Positions 1 to 11,640 of a stretch of 64,000 nucleotides of DNA are shown here, piece by piece. A program made the translations under genes and the position numbers. Position 1 is the stretch's first letter. Every line of letters begins with the position of its first letter. This DNA comes from Adenophora triphylla var. japonica (lineage: Eukaryota; Streptophyta; Magnoliopsida; Asterales; Campanulaceae): the NCBI GenBank assembly GCA_022495995.1, contig JAFEMH010000741.1:1-64000 (forward strand), in the 5' to 3' direction. The notes below the pieces were generated by a model. It worked only from the letters and a program-made list of their open reading frames with translations. It was not told the DNA's origin and ran no database searches.

Positions 1-79
1 ACGAGAAACCCGAGTCCGCATAAAGCTTAACAATTCTACTCGAAGCGGCTGTCGTACACTTCGACAAGTTGGACATGCC

Positions 80-1480
80 CTTTGAGCAAGATCTTTGGAA
101 GGGTTAATCAAGGAGGGTCTCCTTAAGCCGTGGACGATTACAAACCCAAAGTTCCGTAGCCCGATGCGGACAAGAGCAAATCTTGCGCCTTCCGTCGGTA
201 TCGCGGCCATTACAGCGACAAGCTTGTTTGGGGTTACGATACGAAATCCGAACTTGATAGAAGAAGGCAAGTTAGAGCGCCCCCGTGGGCCCAATACGAT
301 CGGGAATCCCTTTCCGAGACAATAACGGCGTGAATTCCATTGAGTGGGTGCCCCGAAGCGTGCCACGGGAGCCGGTTTCTCCGCCTCTTTCGGAATTTGG
401 ATCCTCCTCTAATGTCCCACATCGGCTACGATGTTTGTGATTGCTCACTTTGCTGGAGTACGAGTCTCGAGCTTGTCAGGAGCAATCCTCAGAAAACGAG
501 AAGAAGAAATCCTCTCAACGGCAAGCGAGAGAAAGATCTGAAGCCGGAGATACCGGCGTAGGTACACTTGGAGAACCCTCGGGAGGTTCGACTACTACGT
601 GCTTGTACTCCGGCCGAGTCCTCTTTGCCTCCCGGGCCATGCGGCTCTAGAAGCGACGGGGGTGGGAAAGCCGAAAAGCCCAGTGAAACCGAGTCGAGAC
701 CACGGAACACCGGAATACCTCGGATCTTGGTAGTCTTGCGCCGGTCGGAAGCCTAACCCTCCGCGGGATCGGCCAAGATTCAACTTGTCCGGCTTCCGAG
801 CCGGACCGGTAAAGGAAGATCAAGGTCGGCTTGGCAATCGCACTCGATCAATGTGCTAACCAAGGCGGCAACCGCCGCGGGCGGCCTCAACATACTCCTG
901 AGGTTCAGTGAAAGGCTTTACCTCGCAAGAGGAAGACGAGGAAACGGATGGGTGGATGACTCTCCTTCTACGGATAGAGACAGAGATCTACGACTCCCGC
1001 TGTATGGCGGCATGATCACGTTACGTGATGAAGACTTACCGAGAGACGCCTCGGGGCACAACGAAGCTCTGTACATCACTCTCAAACTTCAACACCATAT
1101 CACTCCCCGGAGTATTGGTAGATAACGGGTCGGCCGTTAATGTCCTCCCTCTCGGCATGATGCGAGCTCTCCGCATCCATGAAAGCCATTTGATACCGTC
1201 TACTCGGACTATCGAGGCCTACGACAACTCGTCTCGTCCCATCACAGGGACGGTGACTCTGGAACTTTGGTTCGAAACCCCGAATGGTGCCGGCAAAATT
1301 CCACGTGATGGACATTCCATCGAGTTCACGGCTCTTTTGGGACGCCCTTGGCTACACCACATGAAAGCCATAGCTTCCACTCTCCATCGGTGCGTCAAGT
1401 TCATTAACCGGCGGGGAGATCTCGAAGTCATCCGAGGACGGTTTCCTCATAGGAAACGAAGCCGAAGACAGATGGCATGA
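80..1480 (+). pseudogene. gag C-terminal tail and first aspartic-protease module (PR1) of the Tat-type element
   Basis: Around 95-190 the translation includes LIKEGLLKPW, which resembles the helix that follows the zinc knuckle in Tat gag proteins. At 1,010-1,090 the linker ITLRDEDLP...HNEALYIT leads into the protease core VLVDNGSAVNVLPLGMM (about 1,115-1,165), whose D-N-G-S is a variant of the catalytic D-T/S-G motif. The flap and C-terminal part end in LLGRPWLHHMKAIASTLHR (about 1,340-1,395). The protease cuts the Gag-Pol polyprotein. The frame changes at about 1,100, so the module is not functional as it stands. A second, diverged copy of the same linker plus core begins at about 4,300. Confidence 0.75.
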
Positions 1481-4290
1481 CGTGTCGCACTCGAGCAGGG
1501 TTACCTCCTTCGAATCAACCAAGGGACTACGGGGCAAATCTCATCGAGAATCCCTCGAGTCGGAGATGCTAACTATGTAAACGTACTCGAGCGAGGCGGA
1601 CCACAGAAGCGGTCCGATACATCAAGTTCAGCTGTCGTTTCCAACACTTGGAGCGGGTGGAAGGAAACGCTTGAATATCGCCATGATACGGGCACATAAA
1701 CCCCGAGTCTCCAATCGGAGATTTGTCGGCATTCTCCAAACAAACTCTACGGCCCCGCCCAGTGAAGAGGTTTTGTGATAAAGGTCAACAAGCACCGTCA
1801 TTCTCGGGATGAATGCATGGAAGTTGTATGGGACGTCCTCCACGAGGAACTACCCCTGCACCCCTCTTCTCCAACGAAGAGCATGATGTTTTCCTATTTG
1901 CTCCGGCAACGCAACTTTGACGCAATACGTCCCTACACAGATTGAGCGATCGAGATGACGATGAATCTGGACTCTCCGGAGTCGAGGACGCGGCGGACCC
2001 GCAAGCGAGACCTCCGCATTCACATGCTCGGTTTTGAGGACGGAACTCCTTCCGATCGGGTCACTTACGACCAAGGTTCCAATACCATGGAAATTGTCAA
2101 GCTCAGCGTCCGGTCTGAGACGGCTATCCGATAATTGGAAGCACGTGATTCACGCAGCGAGGAATCCCTACGATCAAGTAAGGACGGCGACTTCGTCAAT
2201 ATCATCTATTCAGGTATCTGATGAAGCCAAGGATCCCGTCCTTGTTATCAGTCTACGCAACACCAAGGTCACCCTCGATGGCCTTTGCTCATGGTAAACG
2301 AGGCCACAGCCGGCGAGCTCGAGCTCATCACTACTTCCAGTACCGGCCCAGGCGGCAGCCGGCCCGTGCCGTCGGTCAAGCTTATACCCTCAAGCGCCGC
2401 CGAGGCCAAGGGCAACGGCAAAGGAGACCAAGCTCCTCACCTGCTACAAGTCGAGATCAACCTCGGGAACGCTTCCGGCGGCCACCCGAAAACATCTGTG
2501 AAAGTCTTCCCCTTGAGCGAAGTCGGCTCCGACACACGGAAATGACCACCTCGGCATCAACATGCTTCGGTTCGATTCTACTCCCGGTCGTCACGGCCCC
2601 GGATTCGGACATCACGCGATCATTGCTAGCTCACGATAGACTTGGCGATCGAGCGAGATCACGAGACCGTCAACATTGCGGAATTCAATACCCCCGTGGG
2701 GTCAATCAACGAGATATGGGCAAACTTCTTGGTGATCGAGATTAAGGAAGGACGCATGGAATGTCCCGGTCAGGCTTCCTTCGTCAATATAATCCAAGTG
2801 TTCCCGCCATTCGGCGATTTGAATGTAATCACGGTTACGGACACTAGCCGGACGATGCGCACCTACGGAGGCTGCCTAGGTCTCGCAAGGAAAGCTCTCA
2901 TGGAACTAGCCGCTCAAGAAAGTCGTCTTTGGGACGAAGACCAAGCTCGAAAGACCTACGGGGACCAAGCCCTTAAAGTGTCACGGGCGGCTTCGGACGA
3001 GAAAGCTAGAGGCCACTCTGAGACCGGTTCGACCTCGGGAGTTTTGCCCATGGCAACTTCGGACTACCGTCTGTTCTCATCCAACCCCCTCTGCCGGGCA
3101 AGGGTGGTCAACGGTCCCGATGACCTAGGAGATGGAACGACACGGCGGAGCGAATCCCGGCGCTTACCTTCCCGAGGAAAGCAAGTTCTGCTGTGAAAAC
3201 GACGACGAAGATGATGAAACCATTCTCTTCCAAGCCGGGCATGAAGTCAACAAAACCGGACTCCCGAGGTCACGGGAGGATGGGAACGGATCATTACCGC
3301 ACTCAAATTGAAAGGCCAACTCGGGGAGGAAGGTCTATTTAAAAACGAGGAGGAGGATGGAAATTCGTCTCGAGCAACTACTCGGGGAAATTCCACGGTC
3401 TACGGCCTTCATTTACGAAACGATCAGCGGGACGGCAACCGGTCACATGGGCGAGATGTTCGGGAAGCCGTGTACTCACCTTCCGAGCATACCCGCCACT
3501 CGAGATAAAGCGAGAGAAGAAAACTCTCCCCGATGGAGGTTTACCTAGATTGCCGCACGCGGTTGAAGAAGCCCGGCTATTCTCACATGGGAAGAAACGC
3601 GAGGCATTAACTCTCGGCGCGAGCTCCGCATTTGCAAGAAGGTTGATCTGGGCCCCGAGTGGAGGAAAACTAGCCAACCACGAGTATCGCCGGACCCAAC
3701 TCCAGGCGCACTGAGTATGCTCGGCAAGAAGGAAAGGAACGCGATATACCGTGAAGAGATCAAGGAGACCGTTCGTTTGAGCCGAGAACTCTCCAACCTC
3801 CCCAGGAGGGTCGGCAACGCACGGTTCGATTCGAGCAATCAGCATTTGTGCACTTACATTCGAACGGCTACGTCAAGCGTAGGCTACCTCCCCGAGAGGC
3901 ACCTAAGCCCGTATCTGGGACGAGGATCCGTCAAGCTGCCGAAGCTCAGGAATTCATCCACAATCAATGAGTTGAGGGAAGACATATGGCCCTATGCTAC
4001 TGAGGAATCCTCCTCTAACTATGGCTCAACTCGGGCGGCTGTTCGAAGGGACCAAACGATGTCGGCGTTCTAACCCGATCGGGTCAAATCCATGCATTAC
4101 CACCTAAGGCCACCAAAAAGCCGACGGAGCAGAGTGCCGGTCCGGCCGGCCCGAAGACACAAGTTCCTTGAAAGAGGACCCGATCCTCACTCGGCTCAAG
4201 CAGACTCGAGGCAAACATTCCCCTTTGGTCTCTGCTCACCGCCTCTTATCCTCACACGCTCAAGCTAGAGGAAAGCCTGGCCCGTACCAT
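1481..4290 (+). other. Degenerate internal retrotransposon sequence between the two protease modules
   Basis: This 2.8-kb GC-rich stretch has only short interrupted frames. Open + strand pieces lie at about 2,221-2,745, 2,642-3,196 and 3,717-4,073, with no domain I can name. Composition matches the flanking element, so it is most likely linker between protease and polymerase, decayed gag, or both. Downstream of PR1 the reading resumes briefly as a charged linker with SFESTK, as is common after Tat proteases. I see no LTR, primer-binding site or target duplication inside it that would mark a boundary between two elements. Confidence 0.5.
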
Positions 4291-4299
4291 GGTCCCCGT

Positions 4300-5160
4300 G
4301 GGCCTTGACCCCGGATGAAGTCATTCGGATGATTGGTAACATCCACTATGGCAACATTATCACCTTCACAGATTTGGACCTTCCAAAATTTGGGGGCGAT
4401 CACAATGAGCCGCTCTACATCACGGATCCAGTGGACGAGCGTCGCCTTCCGCGTGTTGGTAGACGGAGGTTCCGGAATGAATGTCTTGCCGGCCAAGATG
4501 ATGGACTGCTTGACATCAAGCCCACGAGATCTTAAGCCTTCGATCCACCTTTGTCAAGGCCTATGACTCTACTTCCCGTACGAGTCCTCGGGGTTGCTAC
4601 TCTCAACATGCGGTTCGGCAAGCGGGTGATCCCCACCAATTCCAAGTGTTGGACATTCCAATCACTTTCGCACGGCCATCTGGGCGTCACTGGCTGCATC
4701 AAATCAATGGCGTGGCATCCACCCTTCACCGGTGCCTCAAGTTCATGCAAGGCAACGAGCTAACCACGGTCTACGGCGACGGTGTCACCACCAGGGGACC
4801 GGCACCAACGACATTCCGGTATTGGAAATCAAGCATAATGATGACATGCCATTAAGCTTGGATTCACTGCGGAGACCTCCAAGATCCAAATATGCAACGT
4901 GGACCTTCCCTTTGTCTCACGATCAGATTCCTCCCGCCATGAGGATGATGAAACTCATGAACTTCATCCCGGGGCGGGGCTCGGCAAAAAGGCTGCAAGG
5001 CCGGCACAAGTTATTGAAGTCAAGGACCACACCACGGTCCGGGGGCTTGGCTACGTGCCAGCACCGGTGACATCAAGGAAGACAAAGGCTCGCCCGCACC
5101 AGCGGCGGCCCGCAAAGGGAACCTCAGACGGCACACCCAATCTCCGAGCCTTACGGCTTT
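4300..5160 (+). pseudogene. Second aspartic-protease module (PR2) and G-patch-like tail of the Tat-type element
   Basis: The linker IITFTDLDLP...DHNEPLYIT (4,345-4,425) precedes VLVDGGSGMNVLPAKMM (4,454-4,503), with D-G-G-S in place of the catalytic D-T/S-G. The C-terminal part RHWLHQINGVASTLHR lies at about 4,690-4,735. This parallels PR1 at 1.0-1.4 kb but with many substitutions. Next, at 4,920-5,050, come PPAMRMMKLMNFIPG and GLGK split over two frames, then GLGYVPAP; a glycine-rich G-patch-like segment of this kind commonly follows the protease in Tat elements. Three frames are needed, so the gene is broken. This copy is the one directly upstream of the polymerase. Confidence 0.7.
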
Positions 5161-6214
5161 GACCTCGCTCATTACTTCACCCGAGGCAGACGAGCGGCGG
5201 ACAGGGGACCGACAAAGGGAGCAAGCAGCGAAGCGAGGGGCCAGAGCAGACCGGCGGAACCGGCAGCGGGCGGGGACCGACGGTGGAAGCGATGAAGATG
5301 AGAAAGAAGCGGGGATAGTCAACGCCAAGACTACGAGAAAGAATGGAACGGCTAGCACGGGACCTCAAGCGTTTCGAGAGGACTCAAAGCTAATCCGATA
5401 AGGGAGCGTTCCTCGACATCACGGCTCTACCTGGACCAAGCTGCCACCACGGTCCGGCATGAGTACACATTCAAGGGAATCCCGAGACTTGGAGGAGCAA
5501 CTCAAGGTACTCTCCATGGGAAACAAGTTGTTCGGATCGGCCGCCGAGGCCACATTCGAGACGGTAAATCCAAAGCGGAAGGAACCGGGAATTCATAGAA
5601 AACGCTCTCGGTGGACCGGCTTTACAGTCTGTTTGAAGAAGTCATGGAGTTGCCCAATTTGATCGGCGGGGCTCAGACAACGGCATGATCGCCATGATAG
5701 GGACGGCGGGAGCCAAGCCTCTCGATCCGCACCCTCCTCAAGCATCCGGCAATGCCGAAGAATTGGGTAACTTTCACCGGACCGAGGGCAAGCCGGGCGG
5801 GGTGGAAGACAAGCGGGCCCGCACCCACATCTCCCTAAACCCGGTCTCAAACCCTCTGAGTCGGTCCTTGTCGAGGAGTCCGGTCCTCGAGTCATCCAGC
5901 GGCCTTACGCCGGAGGACTATAATGTTGTAGCCAATCATGTATTCCCGTTCTTGTGTAATGAAAAGTCGACCTTTCGGAGTATCCTCTCATTGCCACTTT
6001 AACAAGCGATAAGTTAACAAACAACTTAAAAGACGTTAATAATTCAATTGATAAAGAAGCGGACACATTAAGCGAACAATACATTAGAGAAGTTCTCGAG
6101 CGTGTAGTTGACCAAGAGGACAACCGGGCCCAAGGCTAGAAGAGGTTATGACGAAAGTGAACACAGGGTCGGTGCAAGAGCCTAAAGAGACACAAGTGGG
6201 CGGTTTCTTCGCCG
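5161..6214 (+). other. Degenerate linker between protease and reverse transcriptase
   Basis: About 1 kb of internal element sequence without a nameable domain. The best open piece is at 5,685-6,002. The last 250 bases (about 5,960-6,210) are AT-richer than the rest of the element. No separate gene is supported here. Confidence 0.5.
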
Positions 6215-7045
6215 ATGCGAGAAAAGGAAGCCACGATAAACCTCCTCAGGGAGTATGTTGACGTGTTCGCTGGTCATACCGGGACATGCCGGGACTCGAT
6301 CCCTCAATCGTGGAGCACGAATTCCCACTGGATCCCGAATCGAGCACTGTCAAACGAAGGCTGCGCAAGATCAAGCAGTGGTCCTTGCAAGTTAAAGAAG
6401 AAATTGAGAAAATGCTCGAGTTGGTTTCATCGAGTGATTGAGTACCCGACTTGGCTCTCCAACATCGTGACGGTCACCAAGGCCAATGGAAAGGTCGAGA
6501 TCTTTGCGTGGATTTCCGGGATCTCAACAAGGCCAGCCCTAAAGATGATTTCCCATTGCCTAACATCGACATCTTTGAGTCGACACCACGGAATTTCGAA
6601 GTAAAGTCCTTCGTGGACGGGTTTCTTTGGATACAACCGAGATCAAGATGTCCGAGGAGGATCGAGGCCAAAGGCTTGCCTTCACCACTCCATGGGGGAC
6701 ATGCATTACACGGTCATGCCGTTCGGTCTAAGAAACGGCTGGGGCTACTTACCGGCGGTACACCCAGCGACCCTCTTCCATGACATGATTCACAAAGAAA
6801 TCGAAGTATATGTCGACGACATGATCATCCACTCCAAGGGATCGGACATGCGGCACATGACGGATCTGAGGAAGTTCTTTAACGGACTCGAGAAAACACT
6901 CCATGAGGTTGAACCCGGCAAAGTGCACCTTCGGCGTCAAGCGCGGCAAGGTGCTTGGGGTACATGGTTACGAGAAAGAGGTATCGAAGCCGATCCCGGG
7001 AAAATCAAGGCCATCATCGACATGAAGCCGCCTCGAGCCTGACGA
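6215..7045 (+). pseudogene. Ty3/gypsy reverse transcriptase (broken)
   Basis: Pieces in three frames give the standard palm and finger motifs: a start resembling LLREYVDVFA (6,245), then YPTWLSNIVTVTKANGK (6,440-6,495), DLCVDFRDLNKASPKDDFPLPNID (about 6,500-6,570, split here as DLCVDFRDLNKA and SPKDDFPLPNID), MGDMHYTVMPFGLRN (6,692-6,735) and the catalytic YVDDMIIHSKG (6,810-6,842). YVDD is the metal-binding active site. Between 6,600 and 6,700 the sequence normally reading FMDGFSGYNQI is shifted. The protein copies the element RNA into DNA. At least four indels are needed to read through, so it is a pseudogene. Confidence 0.88.
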
Positions 7046-7560
7046 AGTGAAGAGCTTCATGGGAAGACTTCGATACATCGGTCGCTTCATCAACCGGTTG
7101 ACATCTCTCTGCGAGCCCATGTTCAAGCGATGAAAAAGAATGCCGACATCAAATGGGACTCAGAGTGCCAAACGGCTTTCGAGAAGATCAAGACCTACTT
7201 GGTGAATCCCCCAGTGCATTGCCCGCCACATGAAGACAAGCCACTACTCCTGTATCGCGATGAGACACGTCTATCGGAGCAATCTTTGGCACAAGAACAA
7301 AAGATTCCAAGGTTGAGCATGCAATCTACTTCGTAAGCCGAAAGCTTCAAGGAAGTGAACTCGGCTACTCGGCATCGGAGAAAACACTGTACCGCCTTGG
7401 TATGGGTAGTCGGGAAAGCGAAACACTACATGCGGTCGCATTCGGTGCTCTGGTCTCCAAAGTGGACCCCGTCAGATATCTCTTTGACAAGCCATCCTGT
7501 CAATGCGGCTAGCCAAGTGGTCATTCTTCTGGTGAGTTCGACATCAAGTACATGGTCGAA
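7046..7560 (+). pseudogene. RNase H domain of the Tat-type element (broken)
   Basis: SEPMFKR precedes ADIKWDSECQTAFEKIKTYL (7,143-7,202), the connection segment that leads into gypsy RNase H. It is followed by PPHEDKPLLLY (about 7,228-7,255), FVSRKLQGSELGYSA (about 7,330-7,373) and a decayed TLYRLGMG...KHYMRSHSV segment. The domain degrades the RNA strand during reverse transcription. Stops and frame changes at about 7,130, 7,340 and 7,430 break it. Confidence 0.78.
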
Positions 7561-7639
7561 GAAAATCAACAAAGGGCGAGTAATGGCGAGATCGGCTTGC
7601 CGACTTCGAGCGGTGAACCTAAGGGTCACGATCCGCAAT

Positions 7640-8110
7640 TTCCGGACGACGGAATCTTTTCACTTGACGGTGCAAACCGGCGGCAACTCTTCTTCGATGG
7701 GGCAGCCAACAAGAAGGGGAATGGCATTGGAATGCTCCTTGTCGATCCCAGGACGAGCATACTCCCATAGCCGTCAAAGGCTGAATTTTGAAGCAACCAG
7801 CAATGCGGCGAGAATCTGGCTTTGTGCGGCGAGGTTTGGAAGCCGCCCTCGAGCGCAACATCTTAGAGGCTGGATGTATATGGAGACTCGGCATTGATCA
7901 TCAATCAAGTATCCAACAAATGGAAGACGGTAGATTCCGGCCTTGAAGTACCACGCGTACATGGAGGAGCTCATTGCTCGGTTCAAGGACATCTCTTTTC
8001 ACTATTTGCCAAGAGACGGGAACCGCTTCGCGAGGCATGCAGCAGCCCTCGCCTCTCTTGTCGAAATTCCCGAAGGAAAGCGGTAAAACCCCTCGAGAAT
8101 AGGCGGACGG
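7640..8110 (+). pseudogene. Second, archaeal-type RNase H (aRNH) domain
   Basis: LFFDGAANKKGNGIGMLLVDP (7,687-7,750; shown here as LFFDGAANKKGNGIG plus MLLVDP) is the first strand of a second RNase H. It continues with LNFEATSN (7,782-7,806) and closes with AYMEELIARFKDISFHYLPR (about 7,957-8,015), RDGNRFARHAAALASL and EIP. The sequence after the first RNase H is thus a full second RNase H fold. Known: tandem RNase H domains of this kind mark the Tat lineage, and the extra one is thought to have been gained from a plant aRNH gene. Two frames are needed here. Confidence 0.75.
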
Positions 8111-8159
8111 GAAACACCCGCCTATTCTTTGTGAGATCGAAAAAGAAAAAGAAACGATC

Positions 8160-9440
8160 GACGAACCCTGGTATAATCAAATTTACCGGTACCTCCAAAG
8201 CGGAGAAGCTTCCTTCACAAATGAAGATGGAAAATACAAAGAAGGGATCAAAGCCAAAAACATGATGGCATTAAAACGCACGGCATCCCATTTCGTCATT
8301 ACAGGGGGTATGTTGTACAAGAAGCGCCACCGAGGGCCACTCCTTCGGTGTGTAAACAAAGAAAAAGCCGGCGAGCTAATGAACGAAGTTCACAACGGAA
8401 CTGCGGTCCGCACATGAACGCCCGAGCATTGACACGAGATCATTCTCCGTATGGGATACTATTGGATATCAATGGAAACAGGGCGCATCCGGTTCGTCAG
8501 AAGGCTGCGACAAATGTCAACGGTTTTCCAACCTCAATCACGTCCCTCCTCACGAACTCTCTTTGCATGACTACGCCATGGCCTTTCGCCACATGGGGAA
8601 TCGACGTCATCGGCAAGATCACTCCTCCGAGGAGCAATGGTCACGAGTTCATTTTAGTCGCGATCGACTACTTCACCAAATGGGTAGAAGCCGGATCGTA
8701 CAAGTGCGAATTCTAGGAAGGTGGCCGAGTTCATCCAGAGAGAACATCATGTGCCGATATGGAGTGCCCAACGAGATCATCTCCGACAATGGGACTCACT
8801 TCGAAGGAGATTGTGACCAACTGCGGCCCGAATTCGAGTCACACGTCACAGGTCTTCTCCTTACAGAGACCACAAACCAATGGTGCGGTAGGCGGCCAGC
8901 CAAGACTCTCGCCATGATAATCGGAAAGATGACCACCGAGAGGTCGGGAGGCGGCCCGGCTACATCTAGCCCTGCAGGGATACCGAACATCGGTCGAGAA
9001 CCGCCACGGGGAGACTCCGTTCGCACTTACCTACGGAATGGAAGCAATGTTACCCGTGGAATTGGAAATTCCATCCCTCAGGAGTCCTCTTGGAAAACGG
9101 GATCAATGAAGTCGAATGGCTACGAGCCGCCACGACGAACTTGCTCTACTCGACGAGCGCAGATTGAAAGCCATGGAACACACTCGAGCCTACCGGAGCG
9201 GAATGGCACGAGCATTCGACAAGAAAGTCAAGATCCGAGACATCGAGAGAAGGTGACTTGGTGCTAAAGGAAAAGCCTCCTACGCGGACCAATCCCCTCG
9301 GAAAGTGGGAGCCTACCTGGATAGGACCGTTCGTGGTACAAAGAATCTTCTCCGGAGGAGCCATGAAGCTAGCGAGACTTGGACGGAAACCCTTTCGTTA
9401 ACCCCGTGAACGGAAGCAAGCTCCGCGAATGCTTCGTTTG
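8160..9440 (+). pseudogene. Ty3/gypsy integrase (broken)
   Basis: The zinc-binding N-terminal part reads ITGGMLYKKRHRGPLLRCV (8,299-8,355) but its HHCC pattern is decayed. The catalytic core is clear: WGIDVIGKITPPRSNGHEF (8,593-8,650), ILVAIDYFTKWVEAGSYK (8,651-8,704) and YGVPNEIISDNGTHFEG (8,758-8,808), supplying two of the three acidic residues. ETPFALTYGMEAMLPVELE-like sequence lies at 9,005-9,065, and the C-terminal domain EGDLVLKEKPP...WIGPFVVQRIFSGGAMKLA at 9,247-9,375. Integrase inserts the DNA copy into the host. Several indels make it inactive. Confidence 0.85.
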
Positions 9441-9861
9441 AGGAAGAGCACGAGTCAACTCACCTTCCCCATACACCGTCCCCCTCGGTAAATTAAAGTG
9501 CTAAAGAGTAATACCCATTTGGATACATTCCCGCTAATGATCCGGGTAAAAAACAGTCGCACTTCTTTTGTCTTTGTTTTTCTCAAATTCACCTAAAGTG
9601 TCGAACTACGGTGACTGAGCCCCTTAGTCCGGTTGTAAAGGGAACGTAGGCAGCCATCATTGGTTCGGTCTAAAAAACAAAAAAATACAATAAGCATCAA
9701 TTGCTTGTGTTTCGAAAAAAAACTCTTTTCATTTAACCTACAAATTCATAACGGTTAAAACATTCTTTGATGAGTTCAAGCACGGTCAACTCTTGACTCG
9801 CTACACGCTAGCAAAACTACAATAAAACATTAATCAATTAATGTGTACGCAATGACAATGG
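9441..9861. other. Spacer between integrase and antisense block
   Basis: About 420 bases, AT-rich relative to the coding part of the element, without a usable reading frame. Contains short A-runs around 9,675 and 9,715. Nothing else recognised. Confidence 0.5.
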
Positions 9862-11640
9862 GTGGATACTCTGGACAGCAAGGTCAACCTAGTTTCCCGT
9901 ACTAGGTCCTTCATCCTTCTTCCCCTTCCCTTTTCCCCGGCGAGTGTTCTTCACCTTCGCAGGAAATATTCCGGTAGGCCTTCTACCTGGCTCAGGGACC
10001 CTTCCCGACGCCTCCGTCAAGCCTGTGGCTGTCAACACAGTCCTTTCTCTGGCTCTGTCTCAAGCCGCCTCGCTTCGAGCCATCATCGCAGTGCTTTGAT
10101 TGGCCTCCCGATCAGCACTTGCCACATAATCGGCCATGGCATCGCCATTACGATTCCCGGGGTTAGCCCTCGCCTGTCCTCCTCAATGTCGAGCTGTCCG
10201 GGTGATCGGCACCCAGCCGGCTCACTCCGTCTCCACAAGATAGCCATCTGTGTCTCCCATACACTCTTCGTACCGAGTCCGAATCTTTGCGTCGACGAAC
10301 AGTGCCCTCTCTCGGTGAAAGAGAACCACAGCGGGAAAGGACGTGTATTGCCACCACCGGGTGACCGGCAATAGCGTCGAAGGATCCTCCATCCGCGAGA
10401 TCCCACCTCAAAGGTAGCGGCATAACTCGAGATCGATCGGTGGCATCTGCTCCGGCCCGTCTTGCCGCGAGAACCAATGATGGAATATAGAAAGACGTGC
10501 GAGACGGCCCGGCACTCGGCGATCAACGGACCCTCCTGAGCGGTCCTACAAGTCTATAACTTCCAATGGGGAACCCACCATCGCAAGTGATGCGTGCCAA
10601 GTCGGCCATCCCGGAGCTCCGGCTCGGCTGATTACCCCACATCACCGGAAGGGACGTCGCGAGAAAGACCAAGCGTCACAAGACATTGGCACCTCGGGCA
10701 TCATCTGCGGCCTCTCCCTCAACCACATGGTCGGCATAGCGGGACTCCCTCCCCACATGTATCGGCTACCGGTCGCCATCCGGCCTATGCCCGGGAACGT
10801 CTCGCCCAAGACCCAATGGCACGATGTCTCCTCCACTCGGCTGCCTCACCGGGTCCGATTACCTTTGTGATGGCACACACCCGAAGACGTGAATGTGAGC
10901 GAGTAGCAATCACGCCTGAGCAAACGCGTCCCACGCAAAGACGCTCCCCTCGGCTCAGGCAAATCTTTCGGGCGGTCCCGAAATGTCAACGTAATCGGAA
11001 TCTGTATCGGCATCCCGTATGCTTCTCCGGTAGAGATACCCAACAAAGACACTAGCTTCTCAACGGTGGCCATGCCACCGGCATACGGAAGAACTAGGCT
11101 GTTCCGTCTCGGGTCCTCCCGAGAATGGCCGGAAATCTTCAAACGTAGGAGTGACTTCGTTGTACGAAAAGTTGTACACATTCCTCCTTACGTCCCGAGC
11201 CGAGACGCGGCTCTCGAAGATCCCAATCGGCATGAGCTCCTTCAAAGCCCAAAGCAGATTTAATCCCATGCTGACCTTCGAAAAACCTTTTGTTACGCCT
11301 CGTGTGGTTCCGTACCCACGGCGAAAGTTGTCCAAATATCGCTCTTGCATCCGAGACGATAACTTGGGAAAAGGAGCCATGTCGGAAGGTGAAGAAAACC
11401 TTAAGAAATGGAAAAGAACTCGGCGAGAATGAGCAAAAGCAATGCGCAGTTCTTACAAATTGCAAAGTTGAAGCGCAATTTAAAGAATCTGGAAATTCAA
11501 TCCTAGTCCGTCGGACTCCTCTGCCGATTGACTTGGTCAACTCTGCGGCCATTGCCTTAAAGTTGGAAACATTTCCAAACCATGCCTGTTCACTCTTATG
11601 AAATCTGCGTGCACATACGATTTCATTCAACAATGTCAAT
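9862..11640 (-). pseudogene. Antisense open block of the Tat-type element, downstream half; function not recognised
   Basis: On the minus strand several overlapping open pieces (10,526-10,083; 10,477-10,163; 11,380-11,060; 11,639-11,139) suggest one long frame cut by small indels. Readable patches include PSTLLPVTRWWQYTSFPAV-like sequence around 10,400-10,330, ERALFVDAKIRTRYEECMGDTDGYL around 10,325-10,245 in a mixed frame, and WALKELMPIGIFESRVSARDV around 11,260-11,190. I do not know this domain. Its place downstream of the mobile-domain block at 12.6-13.9 kb on the same strand suggests it is the C-terminal half of the same antisense gene, possibly with a former intron in the AT-rich gap at 11.64-11.9 kb. 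Confidence 0.45.
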
